A stretch of 64,000 nucleotides of DNA from Chloroflexota bacterium (GCA_018969295.1 JAGWYN010000013.1:45782-109781), one strand, 5' to 3'; positions 48,726 to 58,020 are shown, counted from the stretch's first letter. Program-made: numbers and translations. Notes: generated by a model not told the origin, from the letters alone.

Positions 48726-48750
48726 CCCACATCACCCCACTTTGACCCAC
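48726..48750 (-). promoter_or_regulatory. MraZ operator (three GTGGG repeats, 10-bp period)
   Basis: On the minus strand GTGGGT, GTGGGG and GTGGGA recur at exactly 10-bp spacing (CCCAC at 48726-48730, 48736-48740 and 48746-48750 on the plus strand). This is the arrangement known for MraZ binding sites upstream of dcw operons. It overlaps the predicted transcription start. Confidence 0.9.
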
Positions 48751-48779
48751 ATACTACTATAGGATTTGGGATTTGTCTA
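48751..48779 (-). promoter_or_regulatory. Promoter of the dcw operon
   Basis: On the minus strand TAGACA (48774-48779), 17 bp, TAGTAT (48751-48756). Start of transcription would fall within the MraZ repeats. ATTTGGG (48764-48770) and CCCAAAT (48783-48789) form an inverted repeat around the -35 box that could be another operator. Confidence 0.7.
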
Positions 48780-48861
48780 GTCCCCAAATTGGGAATTTGT
48801 GAAATTCGTCGACGGGCCCTCGTTCTCTTTTTCACAAGGGAACAGGAACCGCGGTGTAGAG

Positions 48862-48890
48862 TTGACACAAGAGATCGGCTAATGTAAACT
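48862..48890 (+). promoter_or_regulatory. Promoter of the nuo operon
   Basis: TTGACA (48862-48867), 17 bp, TAAACT (48885-48890), 82 bp upstream of nuoA. It is divergent from the dcw promoter with about 80 bp between the two -35 boxes. Confidence 0.75.
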
Positions 48891-48972
48891 GCATTGGCAG
48901 TATGGCAACCGATTGACTCTTTGGGGACGGCAAGCCTTGTCTGGGGCTTGCCCAGCAGCAAGGAAGATGTTG

Positions 48973-49344
48973 ATGGCTCAAGACTACTTTCCACTTCTAA
49001 TTTTTATTGTCATCTCGATTGTTTTTGCCTTCATCGCCATCGGGCTTCCCAGCCTGTTGGGTCCAAGCCGAAAGAATGCCCAGAAGCTGGAGCCGTACGA
49101 ATCGGGGATCATCCCGTTCCACGACGCTCGCCGCCGTTTTCCGGTCAAATATTATCTGGTGGCGATGCTCTTTATTCTTTTTGACATCGAAGTGATTTTT
49201 TTGTTTCCGTGGGCGGGGGCGCTGCTGCCGCTGCGCGATACCTACGGGGTGCTGGTTGCGCTGGCACCGATCGGGTTCTTTTTGCTGATTCTTGTTCTCG
49301 GCCTCGTCTATGAGTGGTCGAAGGGTGCTTTAGACTGGGAGTAA
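48973..49344 (+). CDS. nuoA: NADH-quinone oxidoreductase subunit A
   Basis: 123-residue membrane subunit with three helices (LLIFIVISIVFAFIAIG, YYLVAMLFILFDIEVIFLF, APIGFFLLILVLGLVYEW). YESGIIPFHDARRRFPVKYYLVA is the conserved first loop (quoted in part: YESGIIPFHDA), and FDIEVIFLFPW holds the conserved Asp-Glu. First gene of the complex I operon. ATG 48973 is preferred over 48967, because AAGGA lies 8 rather than 2 bases upstream. Confidence 0.97.
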   Translation: MAQDYFPLLIFIVISIVFAFIAIGLPSLLGPSRKNAQKLEPYESGIIPFHDARRRFPVKYYLVAMLFILFDIEVIFLFPWAGALLPLRDTYGVLVALAPIGFFLLILVLGLVYEWSKGALDWE

Positions 49345-49350
49345 CTACGC

Positions 49351-49908
49351 ATGGGTCTCGAAGAAAAACTGCCTGAAGGAATTCTCACCACCCAGCTGGA
49401 GACGCTGGTCAACTGGAGCCGAGAAAACAGCACCTGGCCCCTGCTTTTTGGCCTGGCCTGCTGCGCGATCGAAATGATCGCCACCGGTTCTGCCCGCCAC
49501 GATATTTCACGGTACGGCTCCGAGCTCTTCCGCGCCAGCCCCCGCCAGGCGGATCTGATGATTGTCTCGGGCCGGGTCAGCAACAAGATGGCTCCGGTCA
49601 TCAAGCGGCTCCACGACCAGATGTCCGAGCCCAAATGGGTGATTGCGATGGGGATCTGCGCCAGCGCTGGCGGCCCGTTCAACAACTATGCGATTGTCCA
49701 AGGGGTGGACAAGCTCATTCCGGTCGATGTCTATGTGCCAGGGTGCCCACCCCGCCCAGAGTCGCTGCTATATGCGCTCGACAGACTGCGCGCCAAGCAG
49801 GGCAAAGAGACATTCCGCACCTATGTCGACTTCAAGGCGCCGCCTCTCTCCAAACAGCCGGACGAAATTTCGTCGCTCGAATCATTGCGCCGGCCCCAGC
49901 TGGCCTAA
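49351..49908 (+). CDS. nuoB: NADH-quinone oxidoreductase subunit B
   Basis: 185-residue subunit carrying cluster N2, the last Fe-S centre before quinone. LACCAIEM gives the tandem Cys pair; MGICASAGG and VPGCPPRPESLLYAL give the other two ligands. YGSELFRASPRQADLMIVSG is conserved (YGSELFRASPRQAD). Lies 6 bp after nuoA. Confidence 0.97.
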   Translation: MGLEEKLPEGILTTQLETLVNWSRENSTWPLLFGLACCAIEMIATGSARHDISRYGSELFRASPRQADLMIVSGRVSNKMAPVIKRLHDQMSEPKWVIAMGICASAGGPFNNYAIVQGVDKLIPVDVYVPGCPPRPESLLYALDRLRAKQGKETFRTYVDFKAPPLSKQPDEISSLESLRRPQLA

Positions 49909-49924
49909 ATTTTCGGAGAACTTT

Positions 49925-51754
49925 ATGCTCAACGTTTCTCCACGCACGCGCGCTTACGAAACGCTGCCTGGCCTCAACCCGTTGGGGATTCCGGCGGTAG
50001 CCCCGTTGCCTTCCGGCGAAAGCCCAGATACGGCCCGCATTGTTGAACGCTTTGGTACAGCTCTGTTGGCGGCTGGCCTGCACAACGGCCAGCAGGTCGT
50101 CTATGTGGCACCTGGCCAGCTGGTGGCGCTGGCCGAGTTTGTCCGGCAGGATCCGCAGCTGTGCTACGAAGCCCTGATCGACGTTTCTGCGGTCGACCGT
50201 TCTGAGCTGCCGGTCAGCGACCAGCGATTCCACACCGTCTACCAGCTGCGTTCCTACGCCCGCAAGCAGCATCTGACGGTGGTCTGCCCCTTGGCCGACA
50301 GTGGGCGCCCCTCTGTTCCCAGCCTGGCGGGTGTCTTTGCCGGCGCGACCTGGCCCGAACGTGAGGTTTGGGATCTGATGGGGATCCGGTTTACAGGCCA
50401 TCCTGACCCTCGCCGCATCCTGATGCCGGAGAGCTGGCCCAACCACCCGCTGCAAAAGCAGGTGCCGGTGGGGGGCGAAGAAGTGCCCTTCACCCTGACC
50501 TGGAGCGACCCCGAATTTGAATCGTTTGGCAAGCAGGTGCTGGCTGCGGAGAGCAAGCCCCCTGTGCTGCCGCCCGGCATGAACCGTGAGAACATGATTA
50601 TCAACATGGGCCCCCACCATCCCAGCACGCATGGGGTGTTGCGGCTGGTGGTCGAGCTCGACGGCGAGACTGTCGTCAACGTCGACCCTGACCTTGGCTA
50701 TTTGCACAGCGGCTTTGAAAAGACCGGCGAAAATAAGCGCTACAAGGATTTTGTCTACTACACCGACCGGATGGACTACCTGTCGGCGATGAGCAACAAC
50801 ATGGGCTACTGTCTGACCGTGGAGAAGCTGCTTGGCATCGCTGTCCCTGCGCGCGGCCAGGTGCTGCGTGTGCTCATGGCCGAGCTGCAGCGGCTTGCCT
50901 CGCATCTCTTCTGGCTTTCGACCCATGTGCTCGATGTCTCGGGCACGGGCATGGCGCTGCTCATGTATGCCACCCGCGAGCGGGAGCGCATCCTCGATCT
51001 GTTTGAGATGGCCTGCGGCGCCCGCCTGACGGTCGGCTACATGCGCGTCGGCGGGGTCTCGCGCGACCTGCCCCCCGCCTTCCTCGGCCACCTGGATGCG
51101 TTTCTCCGTGCGATGGCGGAGCGGATTGACGACTACGAGCGCATGTTGACCAATGGCCCGCTCTGGGAAGAGCGTCTGCGTGGGGTCGGCCACATCTCGC
51201 GCGAGCAGGCGATCAACCTGGGGCTGACAGGACCCATGCTGCGCGGCAGCGGCGTCGACTGGGATCTGCGCCGGGATGCCCCGTACGGCGGCTACGAGCA
51301 GTACGATTTCAAGGTGCCTGTCTTCAGCGAAGGCGACTCCTATGCCCGCTATCTGCTGCGGATGGAAGAGATGCGCCAAAGTCTGCGCATCATCCGTCAG
51401 GCGGTCGACCGCCTGCCCGACGGCCCCTTCCGGGTCGAGGACCGCAAAATTACGCCTCCCCCGCGCGCCGAACTCGACATCAGCATGGAGGCGCTCATCC
51501 ATCATTTCAAACTGATGACCGAAGGATTTCAGGCGCCCCCAGGCATGGTCTACCACGGCATTGAATCCAGCAAAGGGGAGCTGGGCTTCTTTGTCTACAG
51601 CGACGGCTCCGCCAAGCCCTATCGGCTGCATGTGCGCGGGCCCAGCTTCAACAATCTTTTTGCGATCAGCAACATGAGCAAGGGCGCCATGCTCTCGGAC
51701 ATCGTCACCAACATCGGCTCGATCGATATCGTCTTGGGTGAAGTCGATCGCTAG
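49925..51754 (+). CDS. nuoCD: NADH-quinone oxidoreductase subunits C and D, fused
   Basis: 609 residues. The C part (about 1-195; LRSYARKQHLTVVCPL, WPEREVWDLMGIRFTGHPDPRRIL quoted as EREVWDLMGIRFTGHPDPRR) runs through a short linker into the D part (about 219-609; NMGPHHPSTHGVLRLVVELDG quoted as MGPHHPSTHGVLRL, YLHSGFEKTGE, LVGYMRVGGVSRD-like and a C-terminal DIVLGEVDR). The D part forms the quinone-binding site with NuoB. There is no stop or internal SD between them. The start has CGGAGAAC upstream. Confidence 0.95.
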   Translation: MLNVSPRTRAYETLPGLNPLGIPAVAPLPSGESPDTARIVERFGTALLAAGLHNGQQVVYVAPGQLVALAEFVRQDPQLCYEALIDVSAVDRSELPVSDQRFHTVYQLRSYARKQHLTVVCPLADSGRPSVPSLAGVFAGATWPEREVWDLMGIRFTGHPDPRRILMPESWPNHPLQKQVPVGGEEVPFTLTWSDPEFESFGKQVLAAESKPPVLPPGMNRENMIINMGPHHPSTHGVLRLVVELDGETVVNVDPDLGYLHSGFEKTGENKRYKDFVYYTDRMDYLSAMSNNMGYCLTVEKLLGIAVPARGQVLRVLMAELQRLASHLFWLSTHVLDVSGTGMALLMYATRERERILDLFEMACGARLTVGYMRVGGVSRDLPPAFLGHLDAFLRAMAERIDDYERMLTNGPLWEERLRGVGHISREQAINLGLTGPMLRGSGVDWDLRRDAPYGGYEQYDFKVPVFSEGDSYARYLLRMEEMRQSLRIIRQAVDRLPDGPFRVEDRKITPPPRAELDISMEALIHHFKLMTEGFQAPPGMVYHGIESSKGELGFFVYSDGSAKPYRLHVRGPSFNNLFAISNMSKGAMLSDIVTNIGSIDIVLGEVDR

Positions 51755-51785
51755 TGGCGATCTTTTTTGGATCAGGGCAAACACT

Positions 51786-53765
51786 ATGATGCTATCTGAA
51801 GCGCTGCGAACTGAAATCAAGAAGTGGATGGATCTCTATCCTGCCGGCCGCCAACGCTCGGCGATTCTGCCGGCCCTCTATGCCATCCAACGCACGTTTG
51901 GCTGCTGCCCGGTAGATGCGCAGAACGAGCTGGCGGCCATGTTGGCGCTCGAACCGGCTGAAGTTGGGGCTGTGGTAGATTTCTACCACATGCTCCATAC
52001 CGAGCCCAAGGGCGAGTACCATGTCGAAGTCTGCACCAATGTGCCCTGTATGCTGCGTGGGGCTGGCCAGTGCATGCACCATTTCGAGGAGAAACTTGGC
52101 ATCCACCACGGCGAGACAACTGCCGACGACCGCTACAGCCTCGACCATATGGAATGTCTGGGTTCTTGTGGCACGGCGCCGATGGTCTCCGTCACCGACC
52201 GCAAGAGCGGCCAGATCCGCTACTTTGAGCAGCTTGAGTCGGCGGGGGATGTGCAGAAGGTGCTCGACCTGGTGGCCCAGGGCAAGGCGTTCTCGACCCT
52301 CGAACGCTGGACCCCGCAGGGGGACCCCGATCTGACCGGGCGGGCGGCTGGTCCCTACCGGATCGGGGGCATGGATCAGCGGTTTCTCACCGCCCGGGTC
52401 GGCAAATCGGAGAGCCACACGCTGGAGACGTACATGGCCGACGGCGGCTATGAGACTGCCCGTCGGGTGCTGGTCGGCAGCAAGCCGGAAGAGGTGGTCG
52501 AACTGGTCAAAGCCAGCGGGCTGCGCGGCCGTGGGGGGGCCGGTTTTCCTACGGGGATGAAATGGGGCTTTTTGGCCCCGGCCATGCCCCATTACCTCGT
52601 CGTCAACGCCGACGAGTCCGAGCCGGGCACTTTCAAAGACCGCATCGTCATGGAGTACGACCCGCACCAGCTGATCGAAGGGATCCTCCTGAGCGCCTTT
52701 GCCATCAAATCGGAACTTGCGTTCATCTATATCCGCGGCGAGTATTATTTCGGCTACACGCGGCTGGTGCAGGCGATCCAGGAGGCGACCGCCCAGGGGT
52801 TTCTTGGGGAGAAGATTTTTGGCACCGACTTCAACCTGCGCATTGTCGTCCACCGAGGCGCTGGCGCCTACGAATGTGGCGAGGAGACAGCCCTGCTCAC
52901 CAGCCTGGAAGGGTACCGCGGCCACCCGCGCATGAAGCCCCCTTTTCCAGCGGTCGAGGGGCTTTATGCCAAGCCCACCATCGTCAACAATGTCGAGTCG
53001 ATCTGCAACGTCACCCATATTCTGCGCAACGGCGTCGACTGGTACCGCACCTTCGGCACGGAAAAGTCGCCGGGCATGCGCATTTTCTGTCTGAGCGGCA
53101 ACGTCAAATACCCGGGGCTCTACGAACTGCCCCATGCCACCCCGCTGAGCGAACTGCTGGTCCGCTACGGGGGAGGGCCTCAGTTCGACGAGCACCCCTT
53201 CAAGGCAGTGGTGCCGGGGGGGCTTTCGATGAAGCTGCTGACCGCCAGCCAGCTTGACACCCCGCTCGACTACGAGGCTGTCCAGGCGGCCGGCTCTTTG
53301 CTGGGATCGGCAGGTGTGATCGCCATCGACAGCAGCCAGTCGATGGTCAAGGTGGCGCGGCGCACCCTCAGCTTCTACCGCGAGGAGAGCTGCGGCAAGT
53401 GTACCCCCTGTCGCGAGGGGACCGGCTGGCTGGAGGACATTCTGCTGCGCATCGAAGAGGGGGGCGGCCGGGCCAAAGACCTCGATCTGATGGCGCGCAT
53501 CACCACCTTTATTGCCGGCAAGAGCTTCTGTCCGTTTGGGGAAGCTTCGGTCTGGGCGTTGCAGAGCAATCTGGCCAAATACCGCGCCGAGTTCGAGCAG
53601 TACATCGCCCACACCAACCCAGAGAATGACCTGCCCGTCATTCCGATCCGACCTATCTACCGTCCTGATACGGGGAGCCCCAGCGTGGCGACCGACAGTG
53701 CCTTCAGTCTGGTCGGCGAGTCGCCGCTCCATCGCGATACACCGGTGCGCGCCGGCGGCGACTGA
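51786..53765 (+). CDS. nuoEF: NADH-quinone oxidoreductase subunits E and F, fused
   Basis: 659 residues. The E part (about 1-160) is a thioredoxin-like 2Fe-2S domain with four Cys: VCTNVPCMLRGA (two) and MECLGSCGTAPM (two). After a linker, the F part (about 200-620) binds NADH and FMN: GRGGAGFPTGMKWGF near residue 247, NADESEPGTFKDR, and ESCGKCTPCREGTGWL for the N3 4Fe-4S cluster. It ends with a ~45-residue polar tail. The two modules are one continuous frame, forming the NADH-oxidising head of complex I. Confidence 0.93.
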   Translation: MMLSEALRTEIKKWMDLYPAGRQRSAILPALYAIQRTFGCCPVDAQNELAAMLALEPAEVGAVVDFYHMLHTEPKGEYHVEVCTNVPCMLRGAGQCMHHFEEKLGIHHGETTADDRYSLDHMECLGSCGTAPMVSVTDRKSGQIRYFEQLESAGDVQKVLDLVAQGKAFSTLERWTPQGDPDLTGRAAGPYRIGGMDQRFLTARVGKSESHTLETYMADGGYETARRVLVGSKPEEVVELVKASGLRGRGGAGFPTGMKWGFLAPAMPHYLVVNADESEPGTFKDRIVMEYDPHQLIEGILLSAFAIKSELAFIYIRGEYYFGYTRLVQAIQEATAQGFLGEKIFGTDFNLRIVVHRGAGAYECGEETALLTSLEGYRGHPRMKPPFPAVEGLYAKPTIVNNVESICNVTHILRNGVDWYRTFGTEKSPGMRIFCLSGNVKYPGLYELPHATPLSELLVRYGGGPQFDEHPFKAVVPGGLSMKLLTASQLDTPLDYEAVQAAGSLLGSAGVIAIDSSQSMVKVARRTLSFYREESCGKCTPCREGTGWLEDILLRIEEGGGRAKDLDLMARITTFIAGKSFCPFGEASVWALQSNLAKYRAEFEQYIAHTNPENDLPVIPIRPIYRPDTGSPSVATDSAFSLVGESPLHRDTPVRAGGD

Positions 53766-53830
53766 ACCCGCCAGGTCTCTCATTTTGTTGCGTTGCGTGA
53801 ATTTTTTCTGAACGAGAAGCGGATGAAGCT

Positions 53831-56362
53831 ATGACCGATCTTGTAACGCTGACTATCGACGATCGCCAGGTGTCCGTTCCCAAGGGGACGTTGGTCTTGG
53901 ACGCGGCTGCCAAGCTGGGGATCGAAATTCCTGTCTTTTGCAGCCATCCCAAGCTGGACCCGGTTGCCTGTTGCCGGATGTGTCTGGTTGAGATCTCGGG
54001 TCCGCGTGGCATGCTGCTGCAGACCGCCTGCTCGGTGCCTGTGGCGCAGGACATGGTGGTCAAGACCGCTACCCAGCAGGTGCGTGAGGTGCAGGAAGCC
54101 AACCTGGCGTTTATCCTGCTCAACCACCCGCTGGACTGCCCGATCTGCGACAAAGGGGGGGAATGTCCGCTACAGGACCAGACCTTGCAGTTTGGCCCTG
54201 GCCTCAGCCAGCTGGTCGAGCCCAAACGGCTCAAGCACAAAAACCACCTGATCTCCGAGACGATCGTGCTGGACCAGGAGCGCTGTGTCGTCTGTTGGCG
54301 CTGCATCCGCTACCTTGAGGAGTGGGAGGACAAGCCCCAGCTGGCGCTTTTTGAGCGGGGAGGCAAGACGCTGATCGACATCCAGGACGGCCAGCCGGTC
54401 GACGCCAAGACCAGCGGCAACATCATCGACCTCTGCCCGGTCGGCGCCCTGACCAATCGGGTGGCTCGTTTTTCTTACCGTCCCTGGGAGATCGAGCGCA
54501 CCCCCAGCCTCTGCACGCAGTGTTCGTTGGGCTGCAACTTGCGCCTGGACACGCGCACCCACAAGCTGCGTCGTGTGGTCGGCCGCGAGAATATGCAGGT
54601 CAACGACCAGTGGCTCTGCGACAAGGGGCGCTTCGCCCACGGCTGGGTCAACGACGAAGGGCGGCTGACGATGCCGCTGGTGCGCAAAAATGGCACGCTC
54701 ACCCCTGCCTCCTGGAGCGAGGCGCTCGGGCTGGTGGCTGAAAAGCTGCAGGCGATCAAGCGCCAGCACGGCGCGTCTGCTGTCGGCGCCATTGGCAGCG
54801 CCAAACTTTCCAATGAAAGCAACTACTTGCTCCAGCGTTGGATGCGCCAGTCGATCGGCTCCAACAACATCGACCACCGCGACGGCGCCGACGTGGCTGC
54901 GTTGCCCACCGGGCTGCCTGCCCTGGCGGGCCTGATGAAGCCACAGTACGGGCCTGCCCCTCGGTACGATGTAGTGCTGCTGGTCGGGGTAGACCCGAGC
55001 GAAGAGCTGCCGGTGCTGGATGTGCACCTCAAGCGGGCAGTGCGCCGTGGCAAGACCCAGCTGGTCGTCGTCCACCCACGCCAGATCGAGCTGACGCGCT
55101 ACCCGGGCGTCTTTTTGCAGGCCGCTCCTGGCAGCGAAGTCACACTGCTCAACGGCCTGCTGCGGGCTGTGGCAGAGCCCGGCTCTGCTGCCTCGGCGCT
55201 GGTCGCCGATGCCAGCGAACAGAAGGTCGAAGCGCTGTGCGGCGTTGCAGCCGATGCGCTGCAAAAGGCGGCCGCTTTGTTGGCAGGTGCCCAGAACCCG
55301 CTGCTTGTCTATGGACCGATGGTGGCGCGCGGCGAGTCTGGCCCCCCGCTGCGCCAGGCCCTGACCAACCTGGCGCTCTCCTTGGGGAAACCAGCCAATC
55401 TGGCCTATGTCGGGCTGGAGGCCAACAGCCAGGGCTGTCGGGACCTGGGCGTCCTGCCCGATCGCCTGCCCGGCCATGCTGCCCTCGACGACTCGGCGGC
55501 GGCCAAGGCGCTGGGCAAGCTGTGGGGCTGCAAACTGCCTGCCGCGCCCGGCAAAAGTTACAAACAGATGCTCGACAACGCCGGCGGCGACATCAAAGCG
55601 CTCTACATTCTGGGGGCCAACCCAGCCAGCGAACGCCCTCTCTGGGCGCAAACGTTGGCCAGGCTCGATTTCTTGGTGGTGCAGGAAATTTTTCTGACCG
55701 AGACGGCGGCCCTGGCCGACGTGGTGCTGCCGGCAGTGAGCTGGGCAGAACAGGACGGCACCTTTACCAACCTGGAACGCCGGGTCCAGCGAGCGCCCAA
55801 GGCGCTGAACAACCCGCAGAGCAAAGCTGCCCCAGACTGGATGATCCTGGACCATCTGGCTTCTGCGTTCGACGCCCCCTGGTCCCACGCCAATGCTCAG
55901 GCGGTCACCGCCGAGATTGCTGCTGTGGTCCCGGCCTATGCCGGCCTGACTTGGGAAGCGCTCGGCGACCAGGGTCTGCAGTGGAATGCCTCTGGCCCGG
56001 CAGCCGCCTACGCCCGTGCCGAACAGCCGACGCTGCCTGTCTCGTCGATAGACAGCTTGCAGCTGACCGCCGGCACTGTGCTCTACGACGGGGGGAAGCT
56101 CTTCGGGTTGACCCGCCAGATGCAGGGTGTGGCGTTCGGTGCCGAGGTGCGTCTCCATCCCTCCGACAGCGCCAGCCTGGGAGTCGGCGAGGGGGAGGTG
56201 GTCACTGTCAGCAGCCCCCACGGTTCTCTCCAGCTGACCGTCAAAGTGGACACCACAGTCAAGCCTGGGGTCGCCTGGGTGCCAGAGAGTCTGCCCGGGG
56301 CGCCGGTAGGCGCGTTGTTGAACGGCAGCGCGCAGGCGCGTGTTTCGATCAAAAAGAAGTGA
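53831..56362 (+). CDS. nuoG: NADH-quinone oxidoreductase subunit G
   Basis: 843-residue iron-sulfur subunit of the peripheral arm. An N-terminal 2Fe-2S ferredoxin domain (FCSHPKLDPVACCRMCLVEI) is followed by the His/Cys cluster segment NHPLDCPICDKGGECPLQD, a 2x4Fe-4S-type segment (CVVCWRCIRYLEEW to CPVGALTN), then a molybdopterin-oxidoreductase-like part starting CTQCSLGCNL whose CxxC-x3-C pattern suits an N7-like extra cluster. The C-terminal half keeps the fold but is catalytically inert in this family. Confidence 0.95.
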   Translation: MTDLVTLTIDDRQVSVPKGTLVLDAAAKLGIEIPVFCSHPKLDPVACCRMCLVEISGPRGMLLQTACSVPVAQDMVVKTATQQVREVQEANLAFILLNHPLDCPICDKGGECPLQDQTLQFGPGLSQLVEPKRLKHKNHLISETIVLDQERCVVCWRCIRYLEEWEDKPQLALFERGGKTLIDIQDGQPVDAKTSGNIIDLCPVGALTNRVARFSYRPWEIERTPSLCTQCSLGCNLRLDTRTHKLRRVVGRENMQVNDQWLCDKGRFAHGWVNDEGRLTMPLVRKNGTLTPASWSEALGLVAEKLQAIKRQHGASAVGAIGSAKLSNESNYLLQRWMRQSIGSNNIDHRDGADVAALPTGLPALAGLMKPQYGPAPRYDVVLLVGVDPSEELPVLDVHLKRAVRRGKTQLVVVHPRQIELTRYPGVFLQAAPGSEVTLLNGLLRAVAEPGSAASALVADASEQKVEALCGVAADALQKAAALLAGAQNPLLVYGPMVARGESGPPLRQALTNLALSLGKPANLAYVGLEANSQGCRDLGVLPDRLPGHAALDDSAAAKALGKLWGCKLPAAPGKSYKQMLDNAGGDIKALYILGANPASERPLWAQTLARLDFLVVQEIFLTETAALADVVLPAVSWAEQDGTFTNLERRVQRAPKALNNPQSKAAPDWMILDHLASAFDAPWSHANAQAVTAEIAAVVPAYAGLTWEALGDQGLQWNASGPAAAYARAEQPTLPVSSIDSLQLTAGTVLYDGGKLFGLTRQMQGVAFGAEVRLHPSDSASLGVGEGEVVTVSSPHGSLQLTVKVDTTVKPGVAWVPESLPGAPVGALLNGSAQARVSIKKK

Positions 56363-56422
56363 CGTTGAACGACGGTGTAGCCGCCCGGCAAGGCAGTTGC
56401 CTGGCAAGCAGAGGACACAACG

Positions 56423-57415
56423 ATGGATTGGTTGAACCTGATTGTCATCCCAGTTGTGCGGTCGCTGGTGTTGATCTTTGTGTTGTTGACCGGCTTTGCC
56501 TATCTGACCTGGTATGAACGCAAGCTACTGGCGCGTTTTCATGTGCGCTATGGGCCCAACCGGGCAGGTCCCAAGGGGCTGCTGCAGCCGGTCGCCGACG
56601 CAGTCAAGGCCATCTTCAAAGAGGAGATCATCCCCGGCCATGTCGACAAAGTCGTCTACCTGCTGGCCCCTGCCCTGGCCCTCGCCCCGGCGCTGCTGAT
56701 CTGGGCGGTGATTCCGCTGGGCAAAGATTTCCCTGCGGTGGCCGATGTCCCGATCGGTTTTCTGTGGATTCTGGCTGTGGCCGGCATCGAGAGCTACGGC
56801 GTGATCCTGGCTGGCTGGAGCAGCAACAACAACTATTCGCTGCTGGGGGCGCTGCGCTCCTCGGCCCAGATGATCTCCTACGAGCTGCCGTTGGGTCTTT
56901 TTCTGATCAGCATCCTGCTGCTGGCCGGCGATTTCAGCCTGGTCAACCTGGCGGAGGCGCCCCGCCAGTGGTGGGAATGGATCTGGCTCTGGATCATGTT
57001 TCCGCTCTTTTTTATCTGTGTGCTGGCGGAGACCAATCGCAGCCCCTTTGACCTGCCTGAAACCGAGAATGAGCTGATTGCCGGTTTTCAGACCGAATAC
57101 GGCGGCATCAAATTTGCCCTCTTTTTCATGGCCGAGTACATCAACATGATCACGACCAGCGCGATCATGGCGACCCTCTTCTTCGGCGGCTACGCCCTGC
57201 CCTTTGGGATCGGCAGCGAAATCCTGCCTTGGTTGGGGCCTTTTATCTTGTTCGGCAAAGTGGTCGTGCTGCTCTTCCTGTTCATCTGGGTGCGGGCCAG
57301 CATCGGGCGCCCGCGCTACGATCAGCTGATGCACTTCAGCTGGAAGACGCTGCTGCCGATCAGCCTGGCCTATATGGTCATCACAGCGCTGCTCACAGTC
57401 TTCTTCAAACCATAG
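56423..57415 (+). CDS. nuoH: NADH-quinone oxidoreductase subunit H
   Basis: 330-residue membrane subunit with about eight helices. YERKLLARFHVRYGPNRAGPKGLLQ (quoted as RYGPNRAGPKGLLQ), PFDLPETENELIAGFQTEYGG (quoted as FDLPETENELIAGF) and WVRASIGRPRYDQLMH are its quinone-tunnel loops. It joins the peripheral arm to the membrane arm. Confidence 0.97.
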   Translation: MDWLNLIVIPVVRSLVLIFVLLTGFAYLTWYERKLLARFHVRYGPNRAGPKGLLQPVADAVKAIFKEEIIPGHVDKVVYLLAPALALAPALLIWAVIPLGKDFPAVADVPIGFLWILAVAGIESYGVILAGWSSNNNYSLLGALRSSAQMISYELPLGLFLISILLLAGDFSLVNLAEAPRQWWEWIWLWIMFPLFFICVLAETNRSPFDLPETENELIAGFQTEYGGIKFALFFMAEYINMITTSAIMATLFFGGYALPFGIGSEILPWLGPFILFGKVVVLLFLFIWVRASIGRPRYDQLMHFSWKTLLPISLAYMVITALLTVFFKP

Positions 57416-57468
57416 CTGGCAAGCACACACTGGCAAGCACACACTGGCAAGCACACACTGGCAAGCAC
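57416..57468. repeat. 14-bp tandem repeat between nuoH and nuoI
   Basis: Three perfect copies of CTGGCAAGCACACA (57416-57429, 57430-57443, 57444-57457) plus 11 bases of a fourth. It starts right after the nuoH stop codon and fills most of the 87-bp gap. A divergent partial copy (CTGGCAAGGACAAA) supplies the nuoI ribosome binding site. Confidence 0.95.
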
Positions 57469-57502
57469 GGATCGCAGTTTTTTCTGGCAAGGACAAACCG
57501 GC

Positions 57503-57973
57503 ATGGCAATACGTGACTTTTTGAAGGGTGCAACCGAAATTGGCAAGGCGATGGGGGTGACGCTCAAAGCCCTCGCCGAACAGCCGGTCACGACAGAGTA
57601 CCCGCGTGACCCCGTCCCGCTTTACCCACGCTTTCGCGGCAAACACGAGCTACGCCGTTACGAGAACGGCATGGAGCGCTGTATCGGCTGTATGCTCTGC
57701 GAGGCAGCCTGTCCGACGGGCGCCATCTATGTCGAAGCCGCTGAGAACGACCCGCAGCAGCCGACGTCGCCTGGCGAGCGCTACGCCACAGTCTACGAAG
57801 TCAATCTGCTGCGCTGCATCTTCTGTGGTGACTGCGAAGAAGCCTGCCCGACCGAGGCGATCGTGCTTGGCCATGACTTTGCTATGGCCAACTACAACCG
57901 TCGCGATTTCATCCTGACCAAGGCTGAACTGCTCAACCCGGGCGAACCCAATGTGGTGATCCGGCCCGAGTAG
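57503..57973 (+). CDS. nuoI: NADH-quinone oxidoreductase subunit I
   Basis: 156-residue ferredoxin-like subunit with two 4Fe-4S motifs, CIGCMLCEAACPTGAI and CIFCGDCEEACPTEAI (clusters N6a and N6b). AAGGA lies 10 bases before ATG 57503. It links NuoG clusters to N2 in NuoB. Confidence 0.97.
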   Translation: MAIRDFLKGATEIGKAMGVTLKALAEQPVTTEYPRDPVPLYPRFRGKHELRRYENGMERCIGCMLCEAACPTGAIYVEAAENDPQQPTSPGERYATVYEVNLLRCIFCGDCEEACPTEAIVLGHDFAMANYNRRDFILTKAELLNPGEPNVVIRPE

Positions 57974-58020
57974 CGGCTGCTCTCTCCAACCCGTGCGCTC
58001 TTTTTTTAGGTGAGTCGCTT

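Noticed and set aside
54170..56407. Long open frame antisense to nuoG (745 codons)
   Set aside because: Gln/Arg/His-rich composition without motifs, fully covered by the well-supported nuoG; a mirror frame.
57416..57468. Possible CRISPR-like or origin iteron repeats
   Set aside because: Only three and a half 14-bp units without spacers, located between nuoH and nuoI; no replication genes or AT-rich region nearby.
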